64,000 nucleotides of DNA from RGIG4079 sp045576735 (GCA_045576735.1 JAZNGZ010000055.1:53287-117286); one strand, 5' to 3'; positions 17,570 through 27,350 are shown, numbered from the stretch's first letter. Notes: a model not told the origin generated them from the letters alone. Numbers and translations are program-made.

Positions 17570-18303
17570 GGAATCGCGACTTTATAGCACTCATCACCAA
17601 GTTTTACAAAATAAAAACCCGATGACAATTCAATGCGATTTGTACCCACGCAAATCGCATTATTTTTTATTAGCGACCCGCTTAAAGTATATATTTCAAC
17701 AAATACATTTTTATCACTACTTACCACCAAACAATGTCCATTGACATTAACACCTACCGATGACGATATTGAAGATTCAATACCCGCTCCATTTTTGGAA
17801 TATAATTCCAATTCATCAATATAAATCGCCTCATCAGCGCTATAAGCATCGGACAACGACACTCTAATTCTAGCTTTTTTTGCTCCCTCAAGAACTCCTA
17901 TTTGAGCCACTTCTCCCATAGTCATAGTTGGCTCATTTAGTTGAGAATCTTCATTTACATAAGAATATATAACATTATCATTCTCATCAACAAGTTCAAT
18001 TTTAATTGGATGAGTATTTTCTGATGCCACATAATAACGTACACTAAGACCCAAATCACAACCTTCGATATTTATCAGTTCTGATTGCATATAATTCTCT
18101 TCGGGTAACATTGTCAATGGATATTGCTTATTTTTCAAGCCCGATTGAGTCACCATTTCTCCCGAAGGCATATACTCCCATTGATGTGTAACTGTACTTG
18201 TTGGGCGAAGTATCAACAATCGAGTATTAGCTGCCCTCGACAACTGGGCAAAGACAGCACTCAAAACTACAAGACACAATAAAATTGACAATTTAAACTT
18301 CAT
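17566..18303 (-). CDS. Secreted protein with a type IX secretion-type C-terminal sorting tail
   Basis: 245 residues with a Sec signal peptide (MKFKLSILLCLVVLSAVFAQ). The middle (about 80-165) looks like a beta-rich carbohydrate-binding or jelly-roll domain (IKIELVDENDNVIYSYV, KARIRVSLSDAY, IYIDELELYS). The final 75 residues (VEIYTLSGSLIKNN, SSGFYFVKLGDECYKVAIP) match the type A T9SS sorting pattern, so export to the cell surface or medium is inferred. No enzyme motif was recognised. It is 4 nt downstream of the small membrane protein gene on the same strand. Confidence 0.7.
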   Translation of the reverse strand: MKFKLSILLCLVVLSAVFAQLSRAANTRLLILRPTSTVTHQWEYMPSGEMVTQSGLKNKQYPLTMLPEENYMQSELINIEGCDLGLSVRYYVASENTHPIKIELVDENDNVIYSYVNEDSQLNEPTMTMGEVAQIGVLEGAKKARIRVSLSDAYSADEAIYIDELELYSKNGAGIESSISSSVGVNVNGHCLVVSSDKNVFVEIYTLSGSLIKNNAICVGTNRIELSSGFYFVKLGDECYKVAIP

Positions 18304-18307
18304 ATTC

Positions 18308-18568
18308 TTATTTTTTATTTTTCATTTTTCTATTTATCCACCATGATTTTACGCGTTTAACACCATCAGCACCAAGCACCGCAAGTGCGCTATATTGAAA
18401 TGTTTTTGCCAAACCAAAAAACACAATCCACAACACCCCCTTTGCCGCCACACTTATAGGCAAAAGCATCTGAGCAAATGAAACAATATAGCATATCACA
18501 CAGGCTATCACCAATATAATCCCAGTGCGAAACGACAAACGCGACAACCATTGTTTCAATTTATTCAT
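18308..18568 (-). CDS. Small two-TM membrane protein
   Basis: 86 residues with two membrane segments (IILVIACVICYIVSFAQMLL and GVLWIVFFGLAKTFQYSALAVL) and a basic tail (RVKSWWINRKMKNKK), which suggests a cytoplasmic C-terminus. The family is not recognised by function. It is probably the first gene of a two-gene transcript with the T9SS-tail protein; a near-consensus -7 box (TAAATTCGC, minus strand, 18600-18608) lies about 35 nt upstream. Confidence 0.65.
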   Translation of the reverse strand: MNKLKQWLSRLSFRTGIILVIACVICYIVSFAQMLLPISVAAKGVLWIVFFGLAKTFQYSALAVLGADGVKRVKSWWINRKMKNKK

Positions 18569-18599
18569 ATTATAAAATACTTGAAAAGGCTATAACATT

Positions 18600-18608
18600 G
18601 CGAATTTA
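18600..18608 (-). promoter_or_regulatory. Possible -7 box for the 18308-18568 gene
   Basis: TAAATTCGC on the minus strand differs by one base from TAnnTTTGC. The position is right for the small membrane protein gene. Confidence 0.4.
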
Positions 18609-18712
18609 CAACATTTTTATCAATAATAAAATATTATTAATAACATATTACTTGTTTTTCGCTAATAACAAACACCCAAACAATAAACTTGGTTAAAATT
18701 TATTAAACATTA

Positions 18713-18741
18713 GGGGGGGGGTAATTTTAGTGTATCTTTGC
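18713..18741 (+). promoter_or_regulatory. Promoter with a G9 homopolymer between the expected -33 and -7 elements
   Basis: Nine consecutive G (18713-18721) end 11 nt before the -7 box TATCTTTGC (18733-18741). The -33 element would be expected just upstream of or within the tract. A change in tract length would change promoter spacing, the classic design of slipped-strand phase variation. Confidence 0.55.
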
Positions 18742-18783
18742 AAAAATAAACAATTTATTAAATTTTAACCCCAATTAAATATT

Positions 18784-19146
18784 ATGAACGGAGATTCTTT
18801 AGGTTTAGCAGTATTTGCTATTGTTTATCTTGCTTTTATCGTATTTTTCTTTATTTGTTATTGGAAACTCTTCCAGAAAGCCGGGCGTCATGGATGGGAA
18901 CTCTTAATCCCAATTTGGAATATAATTGTAATGTATAAAATTGCAAAAATGTCTCCTTGGCTCATTCTTTGTAGTTTTATTCCATTAGTCAACATTGTCA
19001 TTTCAATCTTGTTCTCTATTAATCTTGCTAATGCGTTTGGCAAAGGTGGAGGTTTTGCATGTGGATTAATTTTCCTTCCTTACATATTCATTCCAATCCT
19101 TGCTCTTGGTGATGCAGAATATGAATTTGACGAAGATTACTATTAA
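18784..19146 (+). CDS. DUF5684-like multi-pass membrane protein
   Basis: 120 residues with about four membrane segments (LAVFAIVYLAFIVFFFICYW, HGWELLIPIWNIIVMYKIA, SPWLILCSFIPLVNIVISIL, FACGLIFLPYIFIPILALG). The GW-LIPIWN, PLVNI and AFGKGGGFACGLIFLP pattern matches the DUF5684 family of small inner-membrane proteins of unknown function. It has an acidic C-terminal tail (YEFDEDYY). It is monocistronic: its own promoter contains a G9 tract and a terminator follows. Confidence 0.8.
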   Translation: MNGDSLGLAVFAIVYLAFIVFFFICYWKLFQKAGRHGWELLIPIWNIIVMYKIAKMSPWLILCSFIPLVNIVISILFSINLANAFGKGGGFACGLIFLPYIFIPILALGDAEYEFDEDYY

Positions 19147-19173
19147 TTACAAGTTCAAAATCAATCTCATATT

Positions 19174-19205
19174 GAGTGCCGCATTATGTGGCACTCTTTT
19201 TTTTA
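19174..19205 (+). terminator. Intrinsic terminator after the DUF5684-like gene
   Basis: The stem GAGTGCC (19174-19180) pairs with GGCACTC (19190-19196) and extends inward with a G:U pair. T8 follows. Confidence 0.85.
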
Positions 19206-19287
19206 TATAATTGCGATGTTTTATGTGAAATTTTGTGCAAAATTGTAAAGTTGATGTTATTGGCTGTGAATTGTGAATTAATTATGC

Positions 19288-19295
19288 TATCTTTG
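19288..19295 (+). promoter_or_regulatory. -7 box for the T9SS type B gene
   Basis: TATCTTTG lies about 40 nt upstream of the ATG at 19337. Confidence 0.55.
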
Positions 19296-19336
19296 TAAGA
19301 TTAAATATTTTGTAGCAATATTCAAAACGCCTACCA

Positions 19337-20668
19337 ATGAGAACTATTATTATCTCAATTATCGCTTTAATGATGTGTGGCACACTCAATGCCGCCGTCT
19401 CTTTTTCAGGGGCAAGCCACAAAGCAATTACAGAAAAGCCCGAAGCATCCACTGGTCTTAAAGACATATTTGTTCTCCACAATCTAAATGGAGTGCAAAT
19501 GACATATACCGCCACAACAACTTCACCCGTAACTTGGTATAAGTACAGCAATCTCGGTGGAGGATATGCCCAAGAAGTCACCGGAGTTAAACAAAACGGG
19601 AAGAATTACACCATAAACCTCACCGGAAGTGGCGACATGGGATATATAATTGAAGAAGGGAGCAATCGTTACTACTGCTGGGTTGTTGATTATTCGTTAC
19701 ATCAGCTACAACTATCATCATTAGGATTTACCGCTCAACAAGAGTGCGATATCACAGAATTAATATTCACCGGTAAAGCCGACCGCATTATATACTATAC
19801 AATCAATGGGCAAGCTAAAGAACTTGACCGAGACATCAAATTGAGCTATTATACATTACAATATAATGAATCTACTGAAAGTTATGACCAGATTGTTGCC
19901 GAGAAGTCTTTTCCATACCTTAATAGCACATTACGCACAACTGCTCCGTTTTGCGACACCGAATTCACATTGAGTGGAGACAAATACCTCATACAATGGA
20001 ATGAGTCTTCATCCATCACAAGCGAACGATTCACAGCCAATGCCGTAGAAGCAAAAACAAGTGCAACACAAACATTGCGAGAAAACGACAATGAGCAGAA
20101 AGACGAGACCGCTCTCGGAGGCTCGGCTCCTTGTGAAATCGAGTTCAAAGCAATTTGCACCGATGCCGCAATATTCCAAGAATGGCAAATGTCGGATGAT
20201 ACCGAATTTGAAAATATAACCATGCGAATTAACGATGCAATCACAACATACACATTCCGTGAATATGGTACCACATATGTAAGATTTGTAGCTAGTAACG
20301 CATCAGGGTTATGCAACTATTATAGTGACACTTATGAAGTGTTCATTGGTGAATCTCGTCTTGAATGTCCTAATGCTTTTTCTCCCGATGCCACCGAAGG
20401 TGTAAACGACGAATGGAAAGTAAGCTATAAATCTCTAATTTCTTTTGAATGCCACATTTTCAATCGTTGGGGCATAAAAGTTGCAGAACTTACCGATCCA
20501 TCTCAAGGATGGGACGGCAAGCATAACGGCAAGTATGTTCCCGCAGGAGTATACTATTATGTAATAAAAGCCGTTGGGTCCGATGGCAAAAAATATAATC
20601 TAAGCGGAGATATAAACATTATTAAATACAAAGGTGTCTCAGGCACTACAACAACACCCACCGAATAA
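19337..20668 (+). CDS. Secreted protein with a T9SS type B (gliding-motility-associated, CHU_C-like) sorting domain
   Basis: 443 residues with a signal peptide (MRTIIISIIALMMCGTLNAA). The last ~95 residues (CPNAFSPDATEGVNDEWKV, FNRWGIKVAE, GWDGKHNGKYVPAGVYYYVIKA) are a textbook T9SS type B sorting domain, directing export across the outer membrane. The central part (about 25-330) is beta-rich with an Ig-like stretch and no recognised enzyme motif. The lytic transglycosylase gene starts 4 nt after the stop, so the two are co-transcribed. Confidence 0.85.
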   Translation: MRTIIISIIALMMCGTLNAAVSFSGASHKAITEKPEASTGLKDIFVLHNLNGVQMTYTATTTSPVTWYKYSNLGGGYAQEVTGVKQNGKNYTINLTGSGDMGYIIEEGSNRYYCWVVDYSLHQLQLSSLGFTAQQECDITELIFTGKADRIIYYTINGQAKELDRDIKLSYYTLQYNESTESYDQIVAEKSFPYLNSTLRTTAPFCDTEFTLSGDKYLIQWNESSSITSERFTANAVEAKTSATQTLRENDNEQKDETALGGSAPCEIEFKAICTDAAIFQEWQMSDDTEFENITMRINDAITTYTFREYGTTYVRFVASNASGLCNYYSDTYEVFIGESRLECPNAFSPDATEGVNDEWKVSYKSLISFECHIFNRWGIKVAELTDPSQGWDGKHNGKYVPAGVYYYVIKAVGSDGKKYNLSGDINIIKYKGVSGTTTTPTE

Positions 20669-20672
20669 TTAT

Positions 20673-21599
20673 ATGAAAAAAATTCTTTTAAGCGCAATAG
20701 CCTTTTTCGCTATTTTCGCATCATATGCACAAGAATCTAACGATTTCTCAAAAGTTCTTAATCCAGAAGTTCCCAAGTCAGTAACTTTTGCCGATCAAAA
20801 GATTGACCTTGACCGCATTGACATGTGGGAACGCCTCGACCGTGAACTAACGTCATTATCATACACCCACGGGAGCACATTATTGACTCTTAAACGCGCC
20901 AATAGATTTTTCCCCATATTAGCTCCCATATTAAAGGAAAATGGTTTACCTCTCGACTTTTTATATCTAGCTTGTACTGAAAGCATGCTCGACATACGTG
21001 CTTATTCTCCGGCCAAAGCCGCCGGATTATGGCAATTTATCCCTGCAACAGGTCGCGCATATGGGCTTGAGATAAACGACTATGTTGACGAACGATTAAA
21101 TATTGAGAAATCCACAGTAGCAGCCTGTAAATTCCTTAAAGAATTATACGCAAAATACGGCAAATGGGAGTCGGTAGCATGTGCATACAATGCCGGAGGA
21201 GGACGCATCACATCAGAGCTATCAAAACAACAAGTTCAATCAGCATTTGATCTCCATCTAGTATCTGAAACATCTCGTTACATGTTCCGTATACTCGCAT
21301 ATAAAATGATTTTAGAAAATCCTCGCGAATATGGGTTCTTTGTAACAGCCGACCAACTTTACCAGCCGGTGGAATGTGACATTGTGGAGGTAAAAACAGC
21401 CGTTACCGATTGGCCAAATTGGGCTAAAAGCCATGGTATCACATACGCACAATTGCGCGAACAAAACCCATGGATTCAAGCAAAATACCTAAAAAACGCA
21501 TCGGGAAAAGTTTACAAAGTAAAAGTTCCGAAAAAAGAATCTCTTTATCGTTCCTCTCAAAAGAAAAGCGTATATAATCCTGCTTGGATAGGCAAATAA
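20673..21599 (+). CDS. Periplasmic lytic murein transglycosylase (MltD/SLT-like)
   Basis: 308 residues from the ATG at 20673, chosen because it begins a clean signal peptide (MKKILLSAIAFFAIFASYAQ) and lies 4 nt after the previous stop. The SLT domain contains catalytic Glu103 (LACTESML), AAGLWQFIPATGRAYGL and AYNAGGGRI. The family cleaves peptidoglycan glycan strands to 1,6-anhydro products. A C-terminal LysM-like segment (ITYAQLREQNPWI, KVYKVKVPKK) may bind the wall. Pairing with a T9SS-exported protein may reflect wall remodelling for secretion, but this is inference. Confidence 0.88.
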   Translation: MKKILLSAIAFFAIFASYAQESNDFSKVLNPEVPKSVTFADQKIDLDRIDMWERLDRELTSLSYTHGSTLLTLKRANRFFPILAPILKENGLPLDFLYLACTESMLDIRAYSPAKAAGLWQFIPATGRAYGLEINDYVDERLNIEKSTVAACKFLKELYAKYGKWESVACAYNAGGGRITSELSKQQVQSAFDLHLVSETSRYMFRILAYKMILENPREYGFFVTADQLYQPVECDIVEVKTAVTDWPNWAKSHGITYAQLREQNPWIQAKYLKNASGKVYKVKVPKKESLYRSSQKKSVYNPAWIGK

Positions 21600-21615
21600 T
21601 TATCTGCAATAAAAC

Positions 21616-24456
21616 ATGTCAAATTCCAACCAACCCACCGATGAGGAATACATCGACAGCCTAACGGTTGTCGGTGCACGCGTGCACAACCTCAAAAACA
21701 TCGACGTAACAATTCCACACAACAAACTCACTGTAATAACCGGATTAAGTGGAAGTGGGAAATCGTCGCTGGCATTTGACACTATATTTGCCGAAGGACA
21801 AAGACGATATATCGAAACTTTTTCAAGCTATGCACGCAATATGTTGGGGGCTCTTGAACGTCCCGATGTCGACTATATTTCAGGATTAAGCCCGGTCATT
21901 GCCATTGAGCAAAAGACAGTAAACAAAAATCCACGAAGCACAATAGGCACAACTACCGAAATCTATGATTTCCTTCGCTTACTGTTTGCACGTGTGGGAC
22001 AAGCTCGTAGCTATATCTCAGGCGAGCCCATGATTAAATATACCGAAGAAAAAATAGTAGATTTAATTCTCGAAAAATTTGAAGGTCGAAAAATTTATAT
22101 TCTCGCACCCATTGTAAAAAATCGCAAAGGTCATTATAAGGAACTTTTTGAGCAATTACGCAAAAAAGGGTACTTAACCGTGAGGGTTGACGGAGAGTTG
22201 AGAGAGATTACTTTCGGCATGAAAGTTGACCGATATAAAAACCATTCAATAGAATTGGTCATCGATAGGCTTAAAGCATCGAGCAAATATGACACACGAT
22301 TAAGAGGTACCATTTCAACCGCACTCAAACAGGGCGGAAAGCAATTAATGATTTATAATGTTGACGATGATAAAATTTATCATTATAGTCAAATGTTGAT
22401 GGACCCCGTGAGTGGCATTTCGTATAAAGAACCGGCTCCTCACAACTTCTCGTTCAACTCACCCCAAGGGGCTTGTCAATGTTGTAAAGGATTGGGCTTT
22501 GTCAACCTTGTCGATCAAGAAAAAATTATCCCCGACAAATCAATTTCCATTCACGAAGGTGGCATAATTCCATTAGGGAAATATAAAAACTCTATGATTT
22601 TTTGGCAAATCGATGCAATTTGTAAAAAATATGGGTTCACAATAAAAACGCCTATCAAAGACCTTCCTCCTGAAGCAATTAACGACATTCTCAACGGCAC
22701 CCCCGAACGACTCGCGATAAAAAACGACACCATGAGTTTGTCCAATTATTTTCAATCCTATGAAGGATTGATTAAATACATCGAACTTCAACAGAGTGAA
22801 GATGCCGGTGCCGCTGCTCAAAAATGGAGTGGACAATTTTTCTCGCGAGCCACATGTCCTGAGTGTAATGGCAACCGCCTTAACCGCGAAGCATTACATT
22901 TCTTCATTGGCGATAAAAACATCGCCGACCTTGCTCGTCTCGATATATCGGAGCTACTTGAATGGGTTGAAAAAGCCGATACGCTACTATCTTCACAACA
23001 ATCGATTATCGCTACTGAAATATTAAAAGAAATTCGCACCCGATTACGGTTTCTTGTCGACGTGGGTCTCGACTATCTCTCTCTCAATCGCAATTCTGCG
23101 ACACTCTCGGGCGGAGAGAGTCAACGCATTCGTCTAGCAACCCAGCTAGGATCAGAGCTTGTCAATGTTTTATATATTCTTGATGAACCGAGTATCGGGT
23201 TGCACCAACGCGACAATCAACGACTGATTAATTCTCTTAAGCGTCTACGCGATGCTTCCAACTCGATAATTGTTGTAGAGCACGACCAAGATATGATGGT
23301 TGAAGCCGACTACATTATCGATATTGGCCCATTGGCCGGACGTAAAGGCGGACAAGTGGTTTTTCAAGGCACTCCGTCCGAAATGTTAAAGACCTCAACT
23401 TTAACTGCCCAATATTTAACAGGGGAAAAGCAGATAAAAGTCCCTAAAGTGCGACGTACGGGTAACGGTAATACACTCGTCCTCAAAGGATGTAGTGGGC
23501 ACAACCTTAAAAATGTGTCTTTGACGCTTCCTTTAGGCACATTCACATGTGTAGCCGGAGTTTCGGGTAGCGGCAAATCTAGTCTGATAAATGCCACATT
23601 ACAGCCAATTCTAAGCCAAAAATTCTATAGGTCAAATCAAGCACCTCTACCCTACAAAGAAATTGCAGGTCTCGAACATATCGACAAAGTTGTCACTGTC
23701 GACCAATCCCCTTTGGGAAAATCGCCACGTTCTAATCCGGCAACTTACACCGGAGTATTCTCCGATATTCGTTCTTTATTTGTAAATCTACCCGAAGCAA
23801 AAATCAGAGGATACAAACCGGGACGTTTCTCTTTTAACGTATCGGGGGGTAGATGTGATGCATGTAGTGGAAATGGATACCGTACAATCGAGATGAATTT
23901 CCTTCCCGATGTACTCGTTCCATGCGAAGTGTGTGGCGGTCGTAGATACAATCGCGAAACTCTTGAAGTGAGATTTAAAGGCAAATCAATAGCCGATGTC
24001 CTTGACATGACAATCAATCAAGCTGTTGAGTTTTTCTCGGGAATTCCTACAATTCTTAATAAAATAAAAGTGCTTCAAGATATTGGACTTGGATATATAA
24101 AATTAGGGCAACCGTCATCGACACTTTCAGGCGGGGAAAATCAACGAGTTAAACTAGCTACCGAATTATCAAAACGAGATACCGGCAAAACATTGTTTAT
24201 TCTTGACGAGCCTACTACAGGACTACACTTTGAAGACATCAATACCTTGTTAGGAGTATTGAACCGACTTGTCGACAAGGGAAATACCGTGTTAGTTATA
24301 GAACATAATCTCGATGTGCTCAAATGTGCCGACTACATTGTCGACATGGGGCCAGGCGGAGGTAAAAACGGCGGAGCAATAATTGCAACAGGAACGCCTG
24401 AAGAAATTGCGAAGGGTGATTCTCCTTCGGCTAAATATATTAAACAAGTTCTTTAA
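21616..24456 (+). CDS. uvrA: Excinuclease ABC subunit UvrA
   Basis: 946 residues with two ABC ATPase modules (Walker A GLSGSGKSS at 43-51 and GVSGSGKSS at about 648-656; signature motifs TLSGGESQRIRLA and TLSGGENQRVKLA). The zinc modules are CPECNGNR, the paired CDACSGNGY/CEVCGGRR and a CQCC segment. UvrA dimers find bulky DNA lesions and load UvrB for nucleotide excision repair. The first start, MSNSNQPTDEEYIDSLTVVGARVHN, is compatible with family length. It is followed convergently by the Sel1 gene. Confidence 0.97.
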   Translation: MSNSNQPTDEEYIDSLTVVGARVHNLKNIDVTIPHNKLTVITGLSGSGKSSLAFDTIFAEGQRRYIETFSSYARNMLGALERPDVDYISGLSPVIAIEQKTVNKNPRSTIGTTTEIYDFLRLLFARVGQARSYISGEPMIKYTEEKIVDLILEKFEGRKIYILAPIVKNRKGHYKELFEQLRKKGYLTVRVDGELREITFGMKVDRYKNHSIELVIDRLKASSKYDTRLRGTISTALKQGGKQLMIYNVDDDKIYHYSQMLMDPVSGISYKEPAPHNFSFNSPQGACQCCKGLGFVNLVDQEKIIPDKSISIHEGGIIPLGKYKNSMIFWQIDAICKKYGFTIKTPIKDLPPEAINDILNGTPERLAIKNDTMSLSNYFQSYEGLIKYIELQQSEDAGAAAQKWSGQFFSRATCPECNGNRLNREALHFFIGDKNIADLARLDISELLEWVEKADTLLSSQQSIIATEILKEIRTRLRFLVDVGLDYLSLNRNSATLSGGESQRIRLATQLGSELVNVLYILDEPSIGLHQRDNQRLINSLKRLRDASNSIIVVEHDQDMMVEADYIIDIGPLAGRKGGQVVFQGTPSEMLKTSTLTAQYLTGEKQIKVPKVRRTGNGNTLVLKGCSGHNLKNVSLTLPLGTFTCVAGVSGSGKSSLINATLQPILSQKFYRSNQAPLPYKEIAGLEHIDKVVTVDQSPLGKSPRSNPATYTGVFSDIRSLFVNLPEAKIRGYKPGRFSFNVSGGRCDACSGNGYRTIEMNFLPDVLVPCEVCGGRRYNRETLEVRFKGKSIADVLDMTINQAVEFFSGIPTILNKIKVLQDIGLGYIKLGQPSSTLSGGENQRVKLATELSKRDTGKTLFILDEPTTGLHFEDINTLLGVLNRLVDKGNTVLVIEHNLDVLKCADYIVDMGPGGGKNGGAIIATGTPEEIAKGDSPSAKYIKQVL

Positions 24457-24470
24457 CCCCCTTTAATGGC

Positions 24471-25154
24471 TTACATATTTTTCAATTCGGCTGCAGCCAT
24501 TTTATGGCCTTGTGCTGCAGCTTTTTTAAGCCACTCTTTTGCTAATTCTTGATATTGTTTAGTGTTGCGACATTTTTTATAATACATTCCCAATGAGAAT
24601 TGGGCATGAATAAACCCTTGATTTGCCGATTTTTTAAACCACATCTCAGCCTTGGTCACATCTTTGGCAACACCTTCACCTCTATAATAACACTCTCCAA
24701 GAAACCATTGAGCCAACATATAATCTTGTTTAGCTGATTTCTCACAATATTGGAATGCTTTTTTGTCATCTTTATACGTACCTCTACCGTCTTTAAAACA
24801 ACGAGCTAGCATAAATTGCGACTCGGGACATCCTTTTTTTGCCGCTTCACGAAAATATTTAAACGCCTCTTTATCATTTTGCGCCACGCCCTTTCCACTA
24901 AAATAGAAATATCCCATTTGTGTCAATGCATTTTTATGACCTTGCTCTGCGGCCTTTTTACACCATTCAAATGCTTTTTCATAATCACACTCCACGCCTA
25001 ATCCTTCAATATAGCAGTGACAAACAATATATTGGGAATTTGCATCGCCCGAATTAGCCTTTGCTTCTAACTCTTTTGACAACGTCAATGCTGCACTCAT
25101 GCTAATCCATGATAACAACACCAAACATATTATAGTTAAAAATAAACGTTTCAT
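24471..25154 (-). CDS. Secreted Sel1-like repeat protein
   Basis: 227 residues. A signal peptide (MKRLFLTIICLVLLSWISMSAAL) is followed by about five tandem Sel1/TPR-like repeats of ~36 residues, each with the A-xx-LG-xx-Y-x-G-x-GV and KA-xx-W-xx-KAAEQG rhythm. These solenoids mediate protein contacts in the periplasm or at the surface. No partner gene is adjacent and no enzymatic motif is seen. The gene is convergent with uvrA and divergent from prfA. Confidence 0.88.
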   Translation of the reverse strand: MKRLFLTIICLVLLSWISMSAALTLSKELEAKANSGDANSQYIVCHCYIEGLGVECDYEKAFEWCKKAAEQGHKNALTQMGYFYFSGKGVAQNDKEAFKYFREAAKKGCPESQFMLARCFKDGRGTYKDDKKAFQYCEKSAKQDYMLAQWFLGECYYRGEGVAKDVTKAEMWFKKSANQGFIHAQFSLGMYYKKCRNTKQYQELAKEWLKKAAAQGHKMAAAELKNM

Positions 25155-25329
25155 TGTTAAAGGTCAATAATTTATAAATACATTAAAGAATACGGAGTTT
25201 TCTATATTCTTATTATACTAACCTTGCTTTTTTATTATTATTTTACACTTCTACATTTTTTTGAACCATCTTGAAATATTATGTGCATGTAGCACACTAA
25301 GATTGTTTTAGTATCTCGATTATATTTTG

Positions 25330-25337
25330 TAACTTTG
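25330..25337 (+). promoter_or_regulatory. -7 box for prfA-pyrF
   Basis: TAACTTTG ends 18 nt before the prfA ATG. Confidence 0.6.
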
Positions 25338-25355
25338 TGGAAAATATAATTAACA

Positions 25356-26465
25356 ATGGCTGATTCATCATTATTATCTCGACTTGATGGCATTGAGGCT
25401 CGCTTTGATGAAGTGAGTACACTTATAACAGACCCTTCTGTCATTGCCGACATGAAACGTTATGTGCGACTCACTAAAGAATACAAAGACCTTGAAAAAC
25501 TAACCGGAGCTACTCGCCGTTATAGAACTTTACTTGGAAATATTCAAGAGGCTCGCGAAATTCTTGACACTGAAAACGATGAAGAAATGCGCGCGATGGC
25601 TAAAGAGGAACTCGATAGTGCCAATGCCGAAATTCCTGTCCTAGAAGAAGAAATTAAACTTCTTCTCATCCCGGCCGACCCCGAAGACGGCAAAAATGCT
25701 ATTCTTGAAATTCGTGGAGGAACCGGAGGTGACGAAGCCGCTATTTTTGCCGGAGACCTATTCAAAATGTATAGCAAATATTGCGAATCAAAAGGTTGGA
25801 ATGTCGCCATAACAAGTTTCAGCGAAGGCGCAGCCGGTGGCTTTAAAGAAATCGTAATGGCAGTGAGTGGAGAAGGCGTATATGGCACACTAAAATATGA
25901 AAGTGGTGTTCACCGCGTGCAACGTGTTCCGGCTACTGAGACTCAAGGACGTGTTCATACTTCAGCAGCAACTGTTGCCGTACTGCCCGAAGCAGAGGCC
26001 TTTGATGTAGAAATCAACGAAGGCGAAATAAAATGGGACACATTCCGAAGCGGTGGGGCCGGTGGACAAAATGTAAACAAGGTGGAATCGGGTGTACGCC
26101 TCCGCTATCTTTGGAAAAACCCAAATACCGGTGAAACCGAAGAAATATTAATTGAATGTACCGAAACTCGCGACCAACCCAAAAATAAGGAGCGTGCATT
26201 AAGTCGTCTTCGCACATTCATCTATGACAAAGAGCATCAAAAATATATCGATGACATAGCTTCTCGACGCAAAACAATGGTATCAACAGGTGACCGTTCT
26301 GCAAAAATACGCACCTATAATTATCCTCAAGGACGTATTACTGACCACCGCATCAATTACACCATTTACAACTTACAAGCATTTGTCGACGGAGACATAC
26401 AAGATTGTATTGATCAACTCATCATTGCTGAGAATGCCGAAAAATTGAAAGAAAGCGAACTTTAA
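25356..26465 (+). CDS. prfA: Peptide chain release factor 1
   Basis: 369 residues. The universal GGQ tripeptide (SGGAGGQNVNKVESGVRL, about 236-238) catalyses peptidyl-tRNA hydrolysis, and the PAT tripeptide (VPATETQG, about 191-193) is the RF1-type stop-codon anticodon for UAA/UAG, which excludes RF2. An N-terminal coiled domain and the C-terminal ribosome-binding part are complete. pyrF follows 12 nt downstream, so the two form an operon. Confidence 0.96.
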   Translation: MADSSLLSRLDGIEARFDEVSTLITDPSVIADMKRYVRLTKEYKDLEKLTGATRRYRTLLGNIQEAREILDTENDEEMRAMAKEELDSANAEIPVLEEEIKLLLIPADPEDGKNAILEIRGGTGGDEAAIFAGDLFKMYSKYCESKGWNVAITSFSEGAAGGFKEIVMAVSGEGVYGTLKYESGVHRVQRVPATETQGRVHTSAATVAVLPEAEAFDVEINEGEIKWDTFRSGGAGGQNVNKVESGVRLRYLWKNPNTGETEEILIECTETRDQPKNKERALSRLRTFIYDKEHQKYIDDIASRRKTMVSTGDRSAKIRTYNYPQGRITDHRINYTIYNLQAFVDGDIQDCIDQLIIAENAEKLKESEL

Positions 26466-26477
26466 AACCATATTACA

Positions 26478-27308
26478 ATGAAAAGAAGTGAATTAGTTGA
26501 AAATATCCGCCGCAAAGGTTCATTCCTATGCGTAGGCCTCGACCCCGACATCAAAAAAATCCCTCAACATCTTCTAAGTGAAGAAAATCCATTATTAGCT
26601 TTTAACAAAGCCATTATCGATGCAACAGCTCAATATGCAGTTGCCTACAAACCAAATCTCGCTTTTTACGAAAGCCTTGGTGTTGAAGGTTGGATTGCTC
26701 TTGAAGAAACAGTAAAATATATAAAGGAAAAATATCCCGATCAATTTATCATTGCCGATGCTAAACGTGGCGATATTGGCAACACTTCACAACTATATGC
26801 ACGCAGTTTCTTTGAGCATCTCGATGTTGATGCTATCACAGTAGCTCCTTATATGGGCGAAGACAGCGTCACTCCATTCCTCGGATATGAGGGCAAATGG
26901 GTTATTCTCCTCGCTTTGACTTCTAACAAAGGTAGCCATGACTTCCAATTAATCGAAGACAAAGAAGGCAAACGCCTATTTGAGCATGTATTAGAAACAT
27001 CTGCTCGTTGGGCATCAAGCGACGAAATGATGTATGTGGTAGGAGCTACTCAAGGAGCTATGTTCCAAGACATCCGCAAAGTATCGCCTAATAGCTTCCT
27101 TCTTGTTCCCGGTGTTGGCGCACAAGGTGGCAGCCTTGAAGAGGTTGCTAAATATGGCATGATTGAAGATTGCGGATTACTTGTAAACTCTTCACGCGGC
27201 ATAATCTATGCATCTAATGGCGAAGATTTTGCCGAAGCGGCGGCTAAAGAGTCAGCTAAACTTGTATCACAAATGAGCGAGTTGCTTAAAGTTCATAACA
27301 TCATTTAG
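26478..27308 (+). CDS. pyrF: Orotidine 5'-phosphate decarboxylase (longer, family-2 type)
   Basis: 276 residues. The catalytic DAKRGDIGNT (94-103, Lys96 and Asp99) and the phosphate-binding VPGVGAQGG near residue 210 identify OMP decarboxylase, the last step of UMP synthesis. Length and FLCVGLDPD at the N-terminus fit the family-2 enzymes used by Bacteroidetes. It is co-transcribed with prfA, with no pyrimidine attenuator visible upstream. Confidence 0.96.
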   Translation: MKRSELVENIRRKGSFLCVGLDPDIKKIPQHLLSEENPLLAFNKAIIDATAQYAVAYKPNLAFYESLGVEGWIALEETVKYIKEKYPDQFIIADAKRGDIGNTSQLYARSFFEHLDVDAITVAPYMGEDSVTPFLGYEGKWVILLALTSNKGSHDFQLIEDKEGKRLFEHVLETSARWASSDEMMYVVGATQGAMFQDIRKVSPNSFLLVPGVGAQGGSLEEVAKYGMIEDCGLLVNSSRGIIYASNGEDFAEAAAKESAKLVSQMSELLKVHNII

Positions 27309-27341
27309 AGCATAAACCTGCTCTATTTAAAAAAAATAATG

Positions 27342-27350
27342 TAAATTTGC
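27342..27350 (+). promoter_or_regulatory. -7 box for pgk
   Basis: TAAATTTGC lies 57 nt upstream of the pgk ATG. Confidence 0.55.
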
